From: Ramlibacter agri
GTDB taxonomy: Bacteria > Pseudomonadota > Gammaproteobacteria > Burkholderiales > Burkholderiaceae_C
DNA: 64,000 bases
NCBI RefSeq assembly: GCF_012927085.1
Contig: NZ_JABBFX010000001.1
Span: 2,790,001-2,854,000, forward strand
Direction of reading: 5' to 3'
The translations under genes and the position numbers were made by a program. This document shows positions 16,587 through 26,517 of the stretch, piece after piece. Each line of letters starts with the position of its first letter. Position 1 is the stretch's first letter. The notes beneath the pieces were generated by a model that was not told where the DNA came from, made no database searches, and was given only the letters and a program-made list of their open reading frames with translations.

Positions 16587-17327
16587 TCAGCGGCGCCGGG
16601 CCCGCGGCTTGGGTTCGGCGGCGCGCGAGCGCAGCGCTTCCAGGTAGTTGTAGACCGTGTAGCGCGTCACGCCCAGCGCCTTGGCCGCGCGCTCCACGCC
16701 GCCTTTCACGATGAACAGGCCCCGCTGCATCATCGCGGCGACGGCCTGGATCTTCTCTTCCTTGTTCATCAAGGTCACCGGCTTGCCGAGGCGGCGCACG
16801 GCGTCGGCGATGATCTCCTGCATCAACTGGTCGAGCTCGGGCGCGCCTTCGCTGGCCGGCGCGGGCGCGATGCCATTGGGCTTCAGCAGCAGGCCGAGCC
16901 AGGTGTGCGCCGCCTCGATGATCGTGAGGTCCGCATTGAGGCACAAGGCCGCGAAGGGCTGGCCCTGGGCGTCGCGGAACACCACCGTCGATGATTTCAG
17001 GCGCTGGCCCGCGCGCGTGAGCGTGGGATAGCTCTCGATCACCGAGTGCACCGCCTCGCCGCCCGCCGAGAGCGCCTGCAGCGCGGCCGCGAAGCCGAGG
17101 TCCTCCTTGGGCCCGCTCAGGATCGAGCTGCCCAGGCGCCGGTTCGACACGTGGCCGTTGGCGATGGCAACGACGGAACTTTCGGGCTTGGTCAGGTCGT
17201 GCAGCACCACCTCGATGTGGTGGCCGACGATGCCGCCCAGCATCTGCACCACCGGATGGAGCGCCTGCATCAGCTGGCGGCGTTCGGCGGCGATGGCGGG
17301 CGGCAGCTTCGCCGCGCGCGCCGTCAT
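16587..17327 (-). CDS. YheO/DauR-like helix-turn-helix regulator
   Basis: 246 residues. The N-terminal PAS-like domain (about 25-150) has MLGGIVGHHIEVVLHDLTKPESSVVAIANGH. The C-terminal HTH (about 195-235) has FIVKGGVERAAKALGVTRYTVYNYLEALR. This two-part layout defines the YheO/DauR family. DauR of Pseudomonas aeruginosa represses D-arginine catabolic genes, so an amino acid or D-amino acid signal is plausible here but not proven. The ATG overlaps the RidA stop (ATGA). The regulator and RidA are transcribed away from the class V PLP enzyme and amino acid transporter operon, which they probably control. Confidence 0.88.
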   Translation of the reverse strand: MTARAAKLPPAIAAERRQLMQALHPVVQMLGGIVGHHIEVVLHDLTKPESSVVAIANGHVSNRRLGSSILSGPKEDLGFAAALQALSAGGEAVHSVIESYPTLTRAGQRLKSSTVVFRDAQGQPFAALCLNADLTIIEAAHTWLGLLLKPNGIAPAPASEGAPELDQLMQEIIADAVRRLGKPVTLMNKEEKIQAVAAMMQRGLFIVKGGVERAAKALGVTRYTVYNYLEALRSRAAEPKPRARRR

Positions 17328-17794
17328 GCGGCGCTGGCGAGCTCCGCGACCAGCTCGATTTCCACCGCGATGCCGAAGGGCAGTTCGTGCGCCGACACCG
17401 CGCTGCGCGCATGCCGGCCGCGCTCGCCGAAGATCTCCACCAGCAGGTCGGAGGCGCCGTTGACGACCATGTGCTGGCGCTGGAAGCCGTCGGCGCAGCG
17501 CACCCAGGCCAGCAGCTTGAGGATGCGCGACACCTGGTCCAGCGAGCCTGCTTCCTGCCGCAGGATGGCCAGCGAGTTCAGGATGGTCAGGCGCGCGGCC
17601 TGGTAACCCTGTTCCTCGGTGAGCTCCGCGCCGACCTTGCCGCGCCACACGACCTCGCCGTCGCGCATGGGGCCCTGCCCGGAAAGGAAGACGATGCGGC
17701 CGCTGCGCGCCGCCGTCACGTAGTTGGCCGCCGGCCTGGGCGGCGCCGGCAGTTCGATGCCCAGCGCCTGCAGGCGCTGTTCCGGAGTTGTCAT
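17324..17794 (-). CDS. RidA-family (YjgF/UK114) protein
   Basis: 156 residues. Conserved landmarks are VFLSGQGPMRDGEVVWRGKVGAEL, EEQGYQAARLTILNSLAIL, GSLDQVSRILKLL and the closing HARSAVSAHELPFGIAVEIELVAEL. RidA proteins hydrolyse reactive enamine/imine intermediates released by PLP enzymes. This longer form belongs to a Rid subgroup common next to amino acid catabolic genes. Its divergent neighbour is a PLP-dependent enzyme (17876-18949), so it plausibly clears that enzyme's imine products. The start ATG at 17794 lies 81 bp from that gene. Confidence 0.9.
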   Translation of the reverse strand: MTTPEQRLQALGIELPAPPRPAANYVTAARSGRIVFLSGQGPMRDGEVVWRGKVGAELTEEQGYQAARLTILNSLAILRQEAGSLDQVSRILKLLAWVRCADGFQRQHMVVNGASDLLVEIFGERGRHARSAVSAHELPFGIAVEIELVAELASAA

Positions 17795-17824
17795 GGGGGC
17801 TCCCCTCGTTTCCGCGTCTTGACA

Positions 17825-17864
17825 GTTTAAACGGCTTGTTGAATCCTTCAACACTGCGTTTAAC
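17825..17864. promoter_or_regulatory. Candidate operator in divergent RidA / PLP-enzyme promoter
   Basis: A cluster of symmetric AT-rich elements in an otherwise GC-rich 81-bp gap: GTTTAAAC (17825-17832, perfect palindrome), TTGAATCCTTCAA (17839-17851, perfect 5-bp arms with a 3-bp centre) and GTTTAAC (17858-17864). The spacing and position between divergent starts fit binding of the neighbouring DauR-like regulator. That assignment is inference. Confidence 0.5.
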
Positions 17865-17875
17865 CCGAAGAGAGC

Positions 17876-18949
17876 ATGGTCCCCGATCTGCGCGAACCCT
17901 TCCCGTACCTGCGCGAGCGCGTGTACCTGGACACGGCCGCCGCCGGCCTCAGCTGGCGCGGGCAGGGCGAGGCCGTCGCCCGCTTCTTCGACCAGGCCAA
18001 GAACCGCGGCATCGACGCGCGGCCCGAATGGCTGGCGCTGGGCCAGAAGGTGCGCGGCCGGCTCGCGGCCTGGCTGGGCGTGCAGCCGGGCGACCTCACG
18101 TTCGTCTCCAACACCACCGAAGGCCTCAACCTCGCGGCGCTGAGCCTGCAGTTCCGCCCGGGCGACCGCATCGTGCTGGCGGCCGACGAATTCCCCTCGG
18201 TCATCCGCATCTGGGAGCAGGCGCGGCGTGCGGGCGCTGAACTCGTCACGGTGCGCATCGAAGACGAGGAAGACCGGCAGGCGGCGCTGTTGGGTGCGCT
18301 GGACCAACGCACGCGCCTGCTGGTGGTGTCGCAAACGCATTCCGGCACCGGCACCACGGTGGACCTTGCCGCCATGGGCAAGGCCTGCCACGCGCGCGGC
18401 GCCTTGCTGATGGTCGACGGCATCCAGGCCCTGGGCGCCGTGCCCACGGACCTCGCGCACGTCGACATCTATGCGTCGTCCTTCTTCAAGTGGATGTTGT
18501 GCGGCTTCGGCCTCGGCGTGCTCGCCACCTCGCCGCGGGCGCGCGAGGCGATGCAAGGCGTGTATCGCGGCTACGCCAACATCGACGACGCGCACCAGCT
18601 GCAGTACGCGCACATGAACTACCCGGGGCTGTTCGGGCTGGACGCGACCCTGGACTTCTTCGAGCGCATCGGCTGGCCGACGGTGTTCGCGCGCGTGCGC
18701 GCGCTGTCGGCGCAGCTTTGCCAAGGCGCCGGGAGCCGCGGCCTCGACCTGGTGACGCCGCCGCAGCAATGCGCCGGCATCCACGTGATCCGCTGTGCCG
18801 ACGGCGAGGCCACGCGCACGCGCCTGGCCCAGCGCGGCATCAGCATCTCGGCGCGCGGCGCCGGCGTGCGCCTCTCGCCCCACTTCTACAACACCGAAGC
18901 CGAGGTCGACCAGTGCCTGGACGCCCTGGCGGAAGCCATTCACGCTTGA
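17876..18949 (+). CDS. Class V aminotransferase-fold PLP enzyme (cysteine desulfurase-like)
   Basis: 357 residues. YLDTAAAGLSWRG near the start, FVSNTTEGLNLAAL (phosphate loop, about 77-90), SQTHSGTG (His155 stacking on PLP), VDGIQALGAVP (Asp181, Gln184) and SSFFKWML with the PLP lysine Lys205 are the class V set. Members include cysteine desulfurases, isopenicillin-N epimerase-like and kynureninase-like enzymes. No desulfurase-type catalytic Cys loop can be assigned with confidence, so substrate is open. It begins the operon with the polar amino acid ABC transporter (15 nt to the next gene) and faces RidA, suggesting amino acid breakdown. Confidence 0.85.
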   Translation: MVPDLREPFPYLRERVYLDTAAAGLSWRGQGEAVARFFDQAKNRGIDARPEWLALGQKVRGRLAAWLGVQPGDLTFVSNTTEGLNLAALSLQFRPGDRIVLAADEFPSVIRIWEQARRAGAELVTVRIEDEEDRQAALLGALDQRTRLLVVSQTHSGTGTTVDLAAMGKACHARGALLMVDGIQALGAVPTDLAHVDIYASSFFKWMLCGFGLGVLATSPRAREAMQGVYRGYANIDDAHQLQYAHMNYPGLFGLDATLDFFERIGWPTVFARVRALSAQLCQGAGSRGLDLVTPPQQCAGIHVIRCADGEATRTRLAQRGISISARGAGVRLSPHFYNTEAEVDQCLDALAEAIHA

Positions 18950-18963
18950 ACGAGGAGAACACC

Positions 18964-19983
18964 ATGCCCCGCAAACCCCTGCTTGCCGCCGCCATCGCCC
19001 TGCTCGCCGGCAGTGCCTTCGCGCAGCAGCCCGCCGCCGCGAGCTCGCCGACGCTGGCGCAGGTGAAGCAGCGCGGCGTGCTCACCTGCGGCGTCATCGG
19101 CAGCTCCGCCAACTTCTCGCTGCCGGACAGCCAGGGCGTGATGCGCGGCATCGACGCCGACTCGTGCCGCTCCATCGCCGCCGCCATCTTCGGCGACGGC
19201 AGCAAGGTGAAGTACGTCAGCCTGACGCCGGCGCAGCGCCTGGTGGCGCTGCAGTCGGGCGAGGTGGACGTGGCCTACGCCAACCTCACGTGGACGATGA
19301 CGCGCGAGACGAAGTCGGGTGCGCAGTTCGCCGCCGTCAACTTCTACGATGCCTGGGGCTTCCTGGTGCCCAAGGCATCCAAGGTGACGGCCACGAACAA
19401 GTTGAACGGCGCCACGGTCTGCATGCTGGCCGGCGCCGCCGAGCCGCGGGCCGCCGAATACTTCGACAAGATCAAGATCCGCTACAAGCCCGTCACCTTC
19501 GCCGAGGGCGAGCAGATGCGCAAGGCCTACCTGGCCAAGCGCTGCGACGTGATGTTCCACGACATCTCCGCCATCGCCAGCTTCAAGCAGACCCTGGGCG
19601 CTCAGGGCGACGAGCACGTGCTGCTGGCCGAGACCTACGGCCGCGAGCCGCTGGCCGGCGCCGTGCGCAAGGGCGACGACCGCTGGTTCGACATCGTGCG
19701 CTACACCTGGAACGCGCAGGTGCTGGCCGAGGAGCTGGGCATCACGCAGGCGAACGTCAAGACCTTCCCGACCACCGACCCCGCCGTCAAGCGCCTGCTG
19801 GGCGTCGAAGGCGACCTGGGCGCCTCGATGGGTCTGGAGAAGGACTGGGCCGTCAACGTGATCTCGCAAGTGGGCAACTATGGCGAGATGTGGGAGCGCG
19901 CCTTCGGCAAGAGCGGCATGCCGCGCGGCCCCAACAAGCTGGCTGCGAACGGCGGCCTGATGTACGCCTTCCCGATGCAGTGA
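18964..19983 (+). CDS. Polar/general amino acid ABC transporter, substrate-binding protein
   Basis: 339 residues. GAGGAGAA lies just before the ATG. The signal peptide is MPRKPLLAAAIALLAGSAFA. The mature part has QRGVLTCGVIGSSANFSLPDSQGVMRGIDADSCRSIAAAIFGD, characteristic of AapJ/BztA-type general L-amino acid receptors, and TWTMTRETKSGAQFAAVNFYDAWGFLV. The family members bind a broad range of polar amino acids. Followed by two permeases and an ATPase in AapJQMP order. The link with a DauR-like regulator raises the possibility of specialised (for example D-) amino acids; this is inference. Confidence 0.93.
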   Translation: MPRKPLLAAAIALLAGSAFAQQPAAASSPTLAQVKQRGVLTCGVIGSSANFSLPDSQGVMRGIDADSCRSIAAAIFGDGSKVKYVSLTPAQRLVALQSGEVDVAYANLTWTMTRETKSGAQFAAVNFYDAWGFLVPKASKVTATNKLNGATVCMLAGAAEPRAAEYFDKIKIRYKPVTFAEGEQMRKAYLAKRCDVMFHDISAIASFKQTLGAQGDEHVLLAETYGREPLAGAVRKGDDRWFDIVRYTWNAQVLAEELGITQANVKTFPTTDPAVKRLLGVEGDLGASMGLEKDWAVNVISQVGNYGEMWERAFGKSGMPRGPNKLAANGGLMYAFPMQ

Positions 19984-19984
19984 A

Positions 19985-20920
19985 GTGAGCCTGCGCTGGC
20001 GCGACGCCGGCCGCCAGGCGATGGCCTTCGCCATCCTCGGCGGCCTGCTGTTCCTGATGTTCCACTTGACGAGCGAGAACCTGCGCTCGCGCGGCATCCA
20101 TTCCGGCTTCGGCTTCCTCTGGGAGCCGGCCCGCACACCGGTGGCCGATTCGCCGCTGAAGGTGGAAGCCGGCGTGGACAGCTATGCCAAGGCCTTCGTC
20201 GCCGGCGCGTTGAACAGCCTGAAGATCACCTTCGCGGGCATTTTCTCGGCGACGATCGTCGGCGTGGTCGTCGGCCTGGGGCGGCTGTCCACCAACGCGC
20301 TGGCGCGGCTGCTGTGCCGCGGCTACGTCGAGGCGATGCGCAACGTGCCGCTGCTGCTGCACATCTTCCTCTGGTACGGGATCCTCCTGCAGCTGCCGGC
20401 AGCGGCGGACGCGCATGCCTGGGGCGGCCAGGTGCTGGCCACCAATCGCGGCATCTACCTGTTCAACCCCGTGGTCGACGGCTTCGAGGTGCATGCGGGC
20501 CTGTTCGTCACGCCGGAATTCCTGGCGCTGTTCATCGGCATCACGCTGTACACCGCGGCCTTCATCGCGGAGATCGTGCGGGCCGCGGTCGGCTCGCTGC
20601 AGCGCGGGCAGTGGGAGGCCTCGACGGCGCTGGGCCTCTCGCGCGCCACGACCTTGCGCCGCGTGGTGCTGCCCCAGGCCTTGCGGGTGGCGCTGCCGCC
20701 GCTGACCAGCGAATACCTGGGCATCTTCAAGAACAGCACCCTGGCGGTGGCCGTGGGCTACCAGGACTTCATGGCCATCAGCAACACCATGCTCACCGAG
20801 ACCGGGCAGGCAGTGGAAGTGATGGCGGTGGTGATGGCCTTCTACGCGGTCGTGAGCCTGCTGGTGAGCGCAGCGATGCATGGCTACGAGCACCGCAATG
20901 CGCGCTGGGGGTTGCGGTGA
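19985..20920 (+). CDS. Amino acid ABC transporter permease (AapQ-like)
   Basis: 311 residues with a GTG start directly after the receptor stop. Five or more transmembrane helices. The AapQ-type long first periplasmic loop and the permease core are visible: SYAKAFVAGALNSLKITF, YVEAMRNVPLLLHIFLWY, and the cytoplasmic EAA-like loop SLQRGQWEASTALGLSRATTLRRVVLPQALR that contacts the ATPase. It pairs with the next permease to form the heteromeric channel. Its stop overlaps the next GTG start (GTGA). Confidence 0.92.
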   Translation: MSLRWRDAGRQAMAFAILGGLLFLMFHLTSENLRSRGIHSGFGFLWEPARTPVADSPLKVEAGVDSYAKAFVAGALNSLKITFAGIFSATIVGVVVGLGRLSTNALARLLCRGYVEAMRNVPLLLHIFLWYGILLQLPAAADAHAWGGQVLATNRGIYLFNPVVDGFEVHAGLFVTPEFLALFIGITLYTAAFIAEIVRAAVGSLQRGQWEASTALGLSRATTLRRVVLPQALRVALPPLTSEYLGIFKNSTLAVAVGYQDFMAISNTMLTETGQAVEVMAVVMAFYAVVSLLVSAAMHGYEHRNARWGLR

Positions 20921-22041
20921 ACTACCTCGCCGGCGAGCGCATTCCGCCGCGGCCGCCGCCCGCTGCGGCATCGGGCTGGCTGGCGCGGGCCCGGGCGCTG
21001 TTCTTCGCCACCAAGGCTTCAGCGGTGGTCACCGTGCTGCTCGGTGCGGCGACGGTGTGGCTCGCGTGGCACCTGTGGCTTTGGGGCGTGAGGCACGCGA
21101 TGTTCAGCACCGGCGGTCAGGGCTCGCAAGCCTGCCTGGCGCCGGGCGTCGGCGCGTGCTGGGCGGTCGTGGGCGACAAGTTGCGGCTGATCCTGTTCGG
21201 CATCTATCCCTACGAGCAGCAGTGGCGGGCCGGCATCGCGATGGCGATCCTGGTCGTCATGTATGCCGTGTCGGCCATGCCGCGCTTCTGGGGCTGGCGG
21301 CTGTCCGCGGCCTGGACGGTGGCGCTCGCGGCCTTCGGCGTGCTGATGTGGGGCGGCGTGTTCGGCCTGCCCTGGGTGCCCGACGACCAGTGGGGCGGAC
21401 TGCCGGTGACCTTGATCCTGGCCACCTTGGGCATCAGCGCCGGCTTCCCCCTGGCCATCGTGCTGGCGCTGGTGCGGCACCAGGCGAAGGGCGGCGTGGG
21501 CAAGGCGCTGGCCGTGGCCTACATCGAGCTGGCGCGCAGCGTGCCGCTGCTGGCGGTGCTGTTCCTCGCCAGCGTGATGTTCCCGCTGTTCCTGCCGCCG
21601 GAGTGGAACCTGTCCAAGCTGTTCCGCGTGTTCGTCGCCTTCGCGCTGTTCACCGCGGCGTATCTCGCCGAAGTGATCCGTGGCGGCCTGCAGGCGCTGC
21701 CGCTCGGGCAGTACGAGGCCGCGGCGGCCCTGGGCCTGTCGCGCTGGGTGACGACGACGCGCGTCATCCTGCCGCAGGCGCTGGCCACCGTGCTGCCGGC
21801 GATCGTCAACGTCTTCATCGGCTTCTTCAAGGCCACCTCCATCGTGGTGGTGATCGGCCTGTTCGACCTGATGACCGCCGCCAAGCGCGCCACCGCCGAC
21901 CCGCAGGTGGAGGGCTTCAGCACCGAGGTCTACCTGTTCGTGGCCCTCATCTACTTCGCCTTCTGCTACGCCATGTCGGCCTACAGCGCCCACCTGCAGC
22001 GCCGGCTGGACGCGAGCCGCCCCGGAACCCCGCCACCATGA
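20917..22041 (+). CDS. Amino acid ABC transporter permease (AapM-like)
   Basis: 374 residues with a GTG start overlapping the AapQ-like stop. Longer than average because of an N-terminal extension with additional helices, which is typical of AapM. The conserved core includes AYIELARSVPLLAVLFLASVMFPLFLPP and the coupling loop ALPLGQYEAAAALGLSRWVTTTRVILPQALATVLPAIVN. The N-terminal cytoplasmic part is proline-rich. The stop overlaps the ATPase start (ATGA). Confidence 0.92.
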   Translation: MNYLAGERIPPRPPPAAASGWLARARALFFATKASAVVTVLLGAATVWLAWHLWLWGVRHAMFSTGGQGSQACLAPGVGACWAVVGDKLRLILFGIYPYEQQWRAGIAMAILVVMYAVSAMPRFWGWRLSAAWTVALAAFGVLMWGGVFGLPWVPDDQWGGLPVTLILATLGISAGFPLAIVLALVRHQAKGGVGKALAVAYIELARSVPLLAVLFLASVMFPLFLPPEWNLSKLFRVFVAFALFTAAYLAEVIRGGLQALPLGQYEAAAALGLSRWVTTTRVILPQALATVLPAIVNVFIGFFKATSIVVVIGLFDLMTAAKRATADPQVEGFSTEVYLFVALIYFAFCYAMSAYSAHLQRRLDASRPGTPPP

Positions 22042-22775
22042 GCGACATCCTCCGCATCCGCAACCTGGACAAGTGGTACGGCAGCTACCACGCGCTGCGT
22101 TCCATCGAGCTGGCCGTGGCCGACCAGGAGCGCATCGTCGTCTGCGGGCCGTCCGGCTCCGGCAAGTCCTCGCTGATCCGCTGCATCAACGGCATCGAAA
22201 GCTTCCAGTCCGGCGCGCTGGAAGTCTGCGGCATCGCCTTGAAACCCGAGGGCGGTGATCTGACGACGGTACGGCGCAACGTCGGCATGGTGTTCCAGCA
22301 GTTCAACCTGTTCCCGCACATGACGGTGCTGGAGAACTGCACGCTGGCGCCCACCACCGCGCGCGGCATGTCCTTGAAGGAAGCGCAGGCGGTGGCCATG
22401 GAATTGCTGGCGCGGGTGCGCGTGGCCGAGCACGCCCACAAGTACCCGGCGCAGCTTTCCGGCGGGCAGCAGCAGCGCGTGGCCATCGCCCGGGCGCTGT
22501 GCATGAAGCCGCGGCTGATGCTGTTCGACGAGCCGACCTCCGCGCTCGACCCGGAGATGGTCAAGGAGGTGCTGGACACCATGGTCGCGCTGGCGCACGA
22601 GGGCATGGCCATGGTCTGCGTGACCCACGAGATGGGTTTCGCCCGCCAGGTCGCCGACCGGGTGGTGTTCATGGACGAAGGCCAGGTGCTGGAGGTGGCG
22701 CCGCCGGCGGAGTTCTTCGGCACGCCGCGGCACCCGCGGGCGCAGGCGTTTCTCGGAGACTTGCTCCACGCGTGA
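22038..22775 (+). CDS. Amino acid ABC transporter ATP-binding protein (AapP-like)
   Basis: 245 residues, the standard size of GlnQ/AapP ATPases. Walker A is GPSGSGKSS (about residues 39-47), Q-loop VFQQFNLFPHMTV, ABC signature LSGGQQQR, Walker B LMLFDEPTSALD, and H-loop VTHEM. Completes the receptor/permease/permease/ATPase set that starts at 18964. It is the last gene of the operon; 37 bp separate it from the DUF445 gene. Confidence 0.95.
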   Translation: MSDILRIRNLDKWYGSYHALRSIELAVADQERIVVCGPSGSGKSSLIRCINGIESFQSGALEVCGIALKPEGGDLTTVRRNVGMVFQQFNLFPHMTVLENCTLAPTTARGMSLKEAQAVAMELLARVRVAEHAHKYPAQLSGGQQQRVAIARALCMKPRLMLFDEPTSALDPEMVKEVLDTMVALAHEGMAMVCVTHEMGFARQVADRVVFMDEGQVLEVAPPAEFFGTPRHPRAQAFLGDLLHA

Positions 22776-22812
22776 GCCCGGCGCAGTCAAAATGCGCGGT
22801 CAGGAGCCCCGC

Positions 22813-24117
22813 ATGAATCTGCGTGAAGACAAGGTCCAGGAACTGAAGCGCGCCAAGCTGCGCGCCTTCCTGTTGCTGGCGGCCGCGGCCGGATTGTTCC
22901 TGGTGACGCTCGCCCTGCCGCCCCGCGCCTGGGTGCTGGCCCTGCGCGCCATCACCGAGGCGGCCATGGTGGGCGGCCTGGCCGACTGGTTCGCGGTGAC
23001 GGCGCTGTTCCGCCGCATCCCGACCGGCATCCCGTACATCACGGCGCACACCAACGTCATCTCCAACAGCAAGGACCGCATCGCCGACAACCTGGCGGTC
23101 TTCGTCAAGGAGAAGTTCCTGGACCCGGAGTCGCTGGTCAAGCTGATCCGCAAGAACGATCCGGCGGGTTTCCTGGCCACGTGGCTCAGCGACGAGGCGA
23201 ACACGCGCAAGCTGGGCGGGACCCTGGCACGGGCGGCGGGCGGCGCGCTGCACATGGTGGAGGACACCCGCATCGAACAGCTGCTGCGCGACGCGGCGCG
23301 CGAGATGCTGCGCGACGTCGATCTGTCGCAGGCGCTGGCCGGCGTGCTGGACACGCTGACATCCGACAACCGCCACGAGGAGTTGCTGGAGCAGGCGATC
23401 ATGCGGGCGACCCGGCTGCTGGACAAGCCGGAGTCGCGCCAGTGGATCGCCCGGCACATCGCGCAGTGGCTGAAGGAGGAGTACCCGCGCACGGGCAAGG
23501 CCTTGCCCACCGAATGGATCGGCCGCAATGCGGCGGACATCGTCACCGGCGCGGTCAACAAATGGCTCGATGCGATCCGGCAGGACCCGATCCACAAGTA
23601 CCGCTTGCTGTTCGACCAGATGGTGCGCGAGTACGTCGAGCGCCTGAAGTCGGACCCGGTGCTGAAGGCGCGGGCGGAGCAGGTGAAGCACTTCATCCTG
23701 GACGATGCCGCTTTCGGCAAGTACATCGCCGGCCTGTGGGGCGCTTTCCGCCGCTGGCTGACGGAGGACCTGCAGCACGAGGACTCCGCCTTCCAGCGCA
23801 GCGTGGCGGCCTCCGGCGCGTGGCTGGGACGGCAGCTGGTGGAAGACTCGGGGCTGCGCGAAGCGCTGACCGGGCACATGGAACAGGCGGCGCGCGGCAT
23901 GGCGCCGGACTTCGCCGAGTTCCTGACCGTGCACATCCGCGACACCATCCGCAACTGGGACGCGCGCGACATGGCGCAGCAGATCGAACTGAACATCGGC
24001 AAGGACCTGCAAGCGATCCGCATCAACGGCACGCTGGTGGGCGGCTCGATCGGACTGGGGCTGCACCTGCTCACGTACCTGCCGGGCCTGGTGCCCTGGC
24101 TGCGGGTCGGGCACTAA
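22813..24117 (+). CDS. DUF445 membrane-anchored protein
   Basis: 434 residues from the ATG at 22813. The first membrane span follows a basic N-terminus ([20 protein letters not shown], about 20-40). The DUF445 signature [46 protein letters not shown] follows. A long helical central part with coiled-coil character (about 100-390) leads to a C-terminal hydrophobic stretch ([21 protein letters not shown]). The family is found near the cell envelope, but no biochemical function is established. Short gaps on both sides; likely transcribed with the CoA-transferase gene 22 nt downstream. Confidence 0.9.
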   Translation: MNLREDKVQELKRAKLRAFLLLAAAAGLFLVTLALPPRAWVLALRAITEAAMVGGLADWFAVTALFRRIPTGIPYITAHTNVISNSKDRIADNLAVFVKEKFLDPESLVKLIRKNDPAGFLATWLSDEANTRKLGGTLARAAGGALHMVEDTRIEQLLRDAAREMLRDVDLSQALAGVLDTLTSDNRHEELLEQAIMRATRLLDKPESRQWIARHIAQWLKEEYPRTGKALPTEWIGRNAADIVTGAVNKWLDAIRQDPIHKYRLLFDQMVREYVERLKSDPVLKARAEQVKHFILDDAAFGKYIAGLWGAFRRWLTEDLQHEDSAFQRSVAASGAWLGRQLVEDSGLREALTGHMEQAARGMAPDFAEFLTVHIRDTIRNWDARDMAQQIELNIGKDLQAIRINGTLVGGSIGLGLHLLTYLPGLVPWLRVGH

Positions 24118-24139
24118 GATCGAGCGAGGAGGACAAGCC

Positions 24140-25237
<1,098 letters not shown>

Positions 25238-26455
25238 GCGCGCGGACGAAGCGTCCACCAGCAACTCCGGCCCCATGTCCGTGACGACCGGCACACCGAG
25301 CAAGGCCTGGCTCCGGTCCACCTCCGCCTGCAACAGCGCAATGGCCTTGGCCACGCCGGCCTGACCCGCTGCCGCGGCTGCGAACAGCATCGGCCGCCCC
25401 ACGAAGGTGGATTGCGCGCCCAGCGCCAGCGCCTTCATCACGTCGGTGCCGCGCCGGATGCCGCCATCCATCATCAGGGGCAGCCCGCGGACCGCATCGG
25501 CAATGGCGGGCAACGCATCCAGCGTGGCAACCGTTCCATCCAGTTGCCGCCCGCCATGGTTGGACACCACCAGCCCGTCGGCGCCCAGCGTGCGATAGCG
25601 CTTGGCGTCTTCCGCATTCACCACGCCCTTGACCACCAGCGGCCCCTGCCACTCGCGCCGGATCCAGCGGAAGTCGTCCCAGGACAGCGGCGCGCCGGGC
25701 GGCGCCGTCGGCGCGGAGGTGACGCGATGCGAGCGCTGCGCGTCCAGGTTCTCCATCCACGGGATGCCGCGCGCGAAGAACTGGCGCGCCGCCGTGCCCA
25801 GCAACCAGCCCGGATGCAGCAAGGTGTCCGCCACCAGGCGCGCGCTGGGGCGCACCGGAATCGAGAAGCCGTGGCGCAGGCTCAGCTCGCGGCTGGGCGG
25901 CACCGGGGTGTCCACGCACAGCACCAGCACCGGGCACTTGGCGGCGCGCAGGCGCGCCAGCAGGCGGCCAGTGCGGGCGCGATCGCCATCCACATAGGCC
26001 TGGAACCAGGCTTGCGGATAGGCTTCCAGCACGCGTTCCACCGGCGTCAGCGAAGCGCCGCTCAGGACATACGGCACGCGGGCCGCGGCAGCTGCGCTGG
26101 CCATCGCCACGTCGGCATCGAAGCGGAAGAGGGCGCTCACGCCCAGCGGCGCGATGCCGAAGGGCGAGGCGAAGGCCTGCCCGAACAAGGTGATGTTCTG
26201 CCGCCGCTGCGGGCCGGCGTTCAGCGTGCGCGGCAAGAAGGCCCAACGGTCGTAGGCCGCGCGGTTGTTGTCGGCCGACCAGCCGTCGGCCGAACCGCCA
26301 CGCACGAAGCCGTACAGGCCGCGCGGCAGGCGGCTGCGCGCCGCGTCCTCGAAATCGTGAAGGCTCAGGTATCGCTCATCCAGGCTCATCTGCGCATGAT
26401 GACATCGGCGAGCCGCAATCGAGCCCGGAAGCGCGCAATAGCGTCAGAAAACTGC

Positions 26456-26512
26456 GCCCTTTCCCAGGGCAACCGGCCGATGCGTCGCCTGAGTGCACGC
26501 CTGCGGCGACGC
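26456..26512 (-). terminator. Tandem hairpins downstream of the SorC gene
   Basis: On the minus strand, just past the SorC stop at 26518, GCGTCGCC/GGCGACGC (26482-26512, 8-bp perfect arms) is followed by GCCCT-GGGAA-AGGGC (26456-26470), which is then followed by GCAGTTTTCT. The second hairpin with its T-run is a plausible weak Rho-independent terminator. The hydroxyacid oxidase gene starts 66 bp further on. Confidence 0.55.
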
Positions 26513-26517
26513 TGTCG

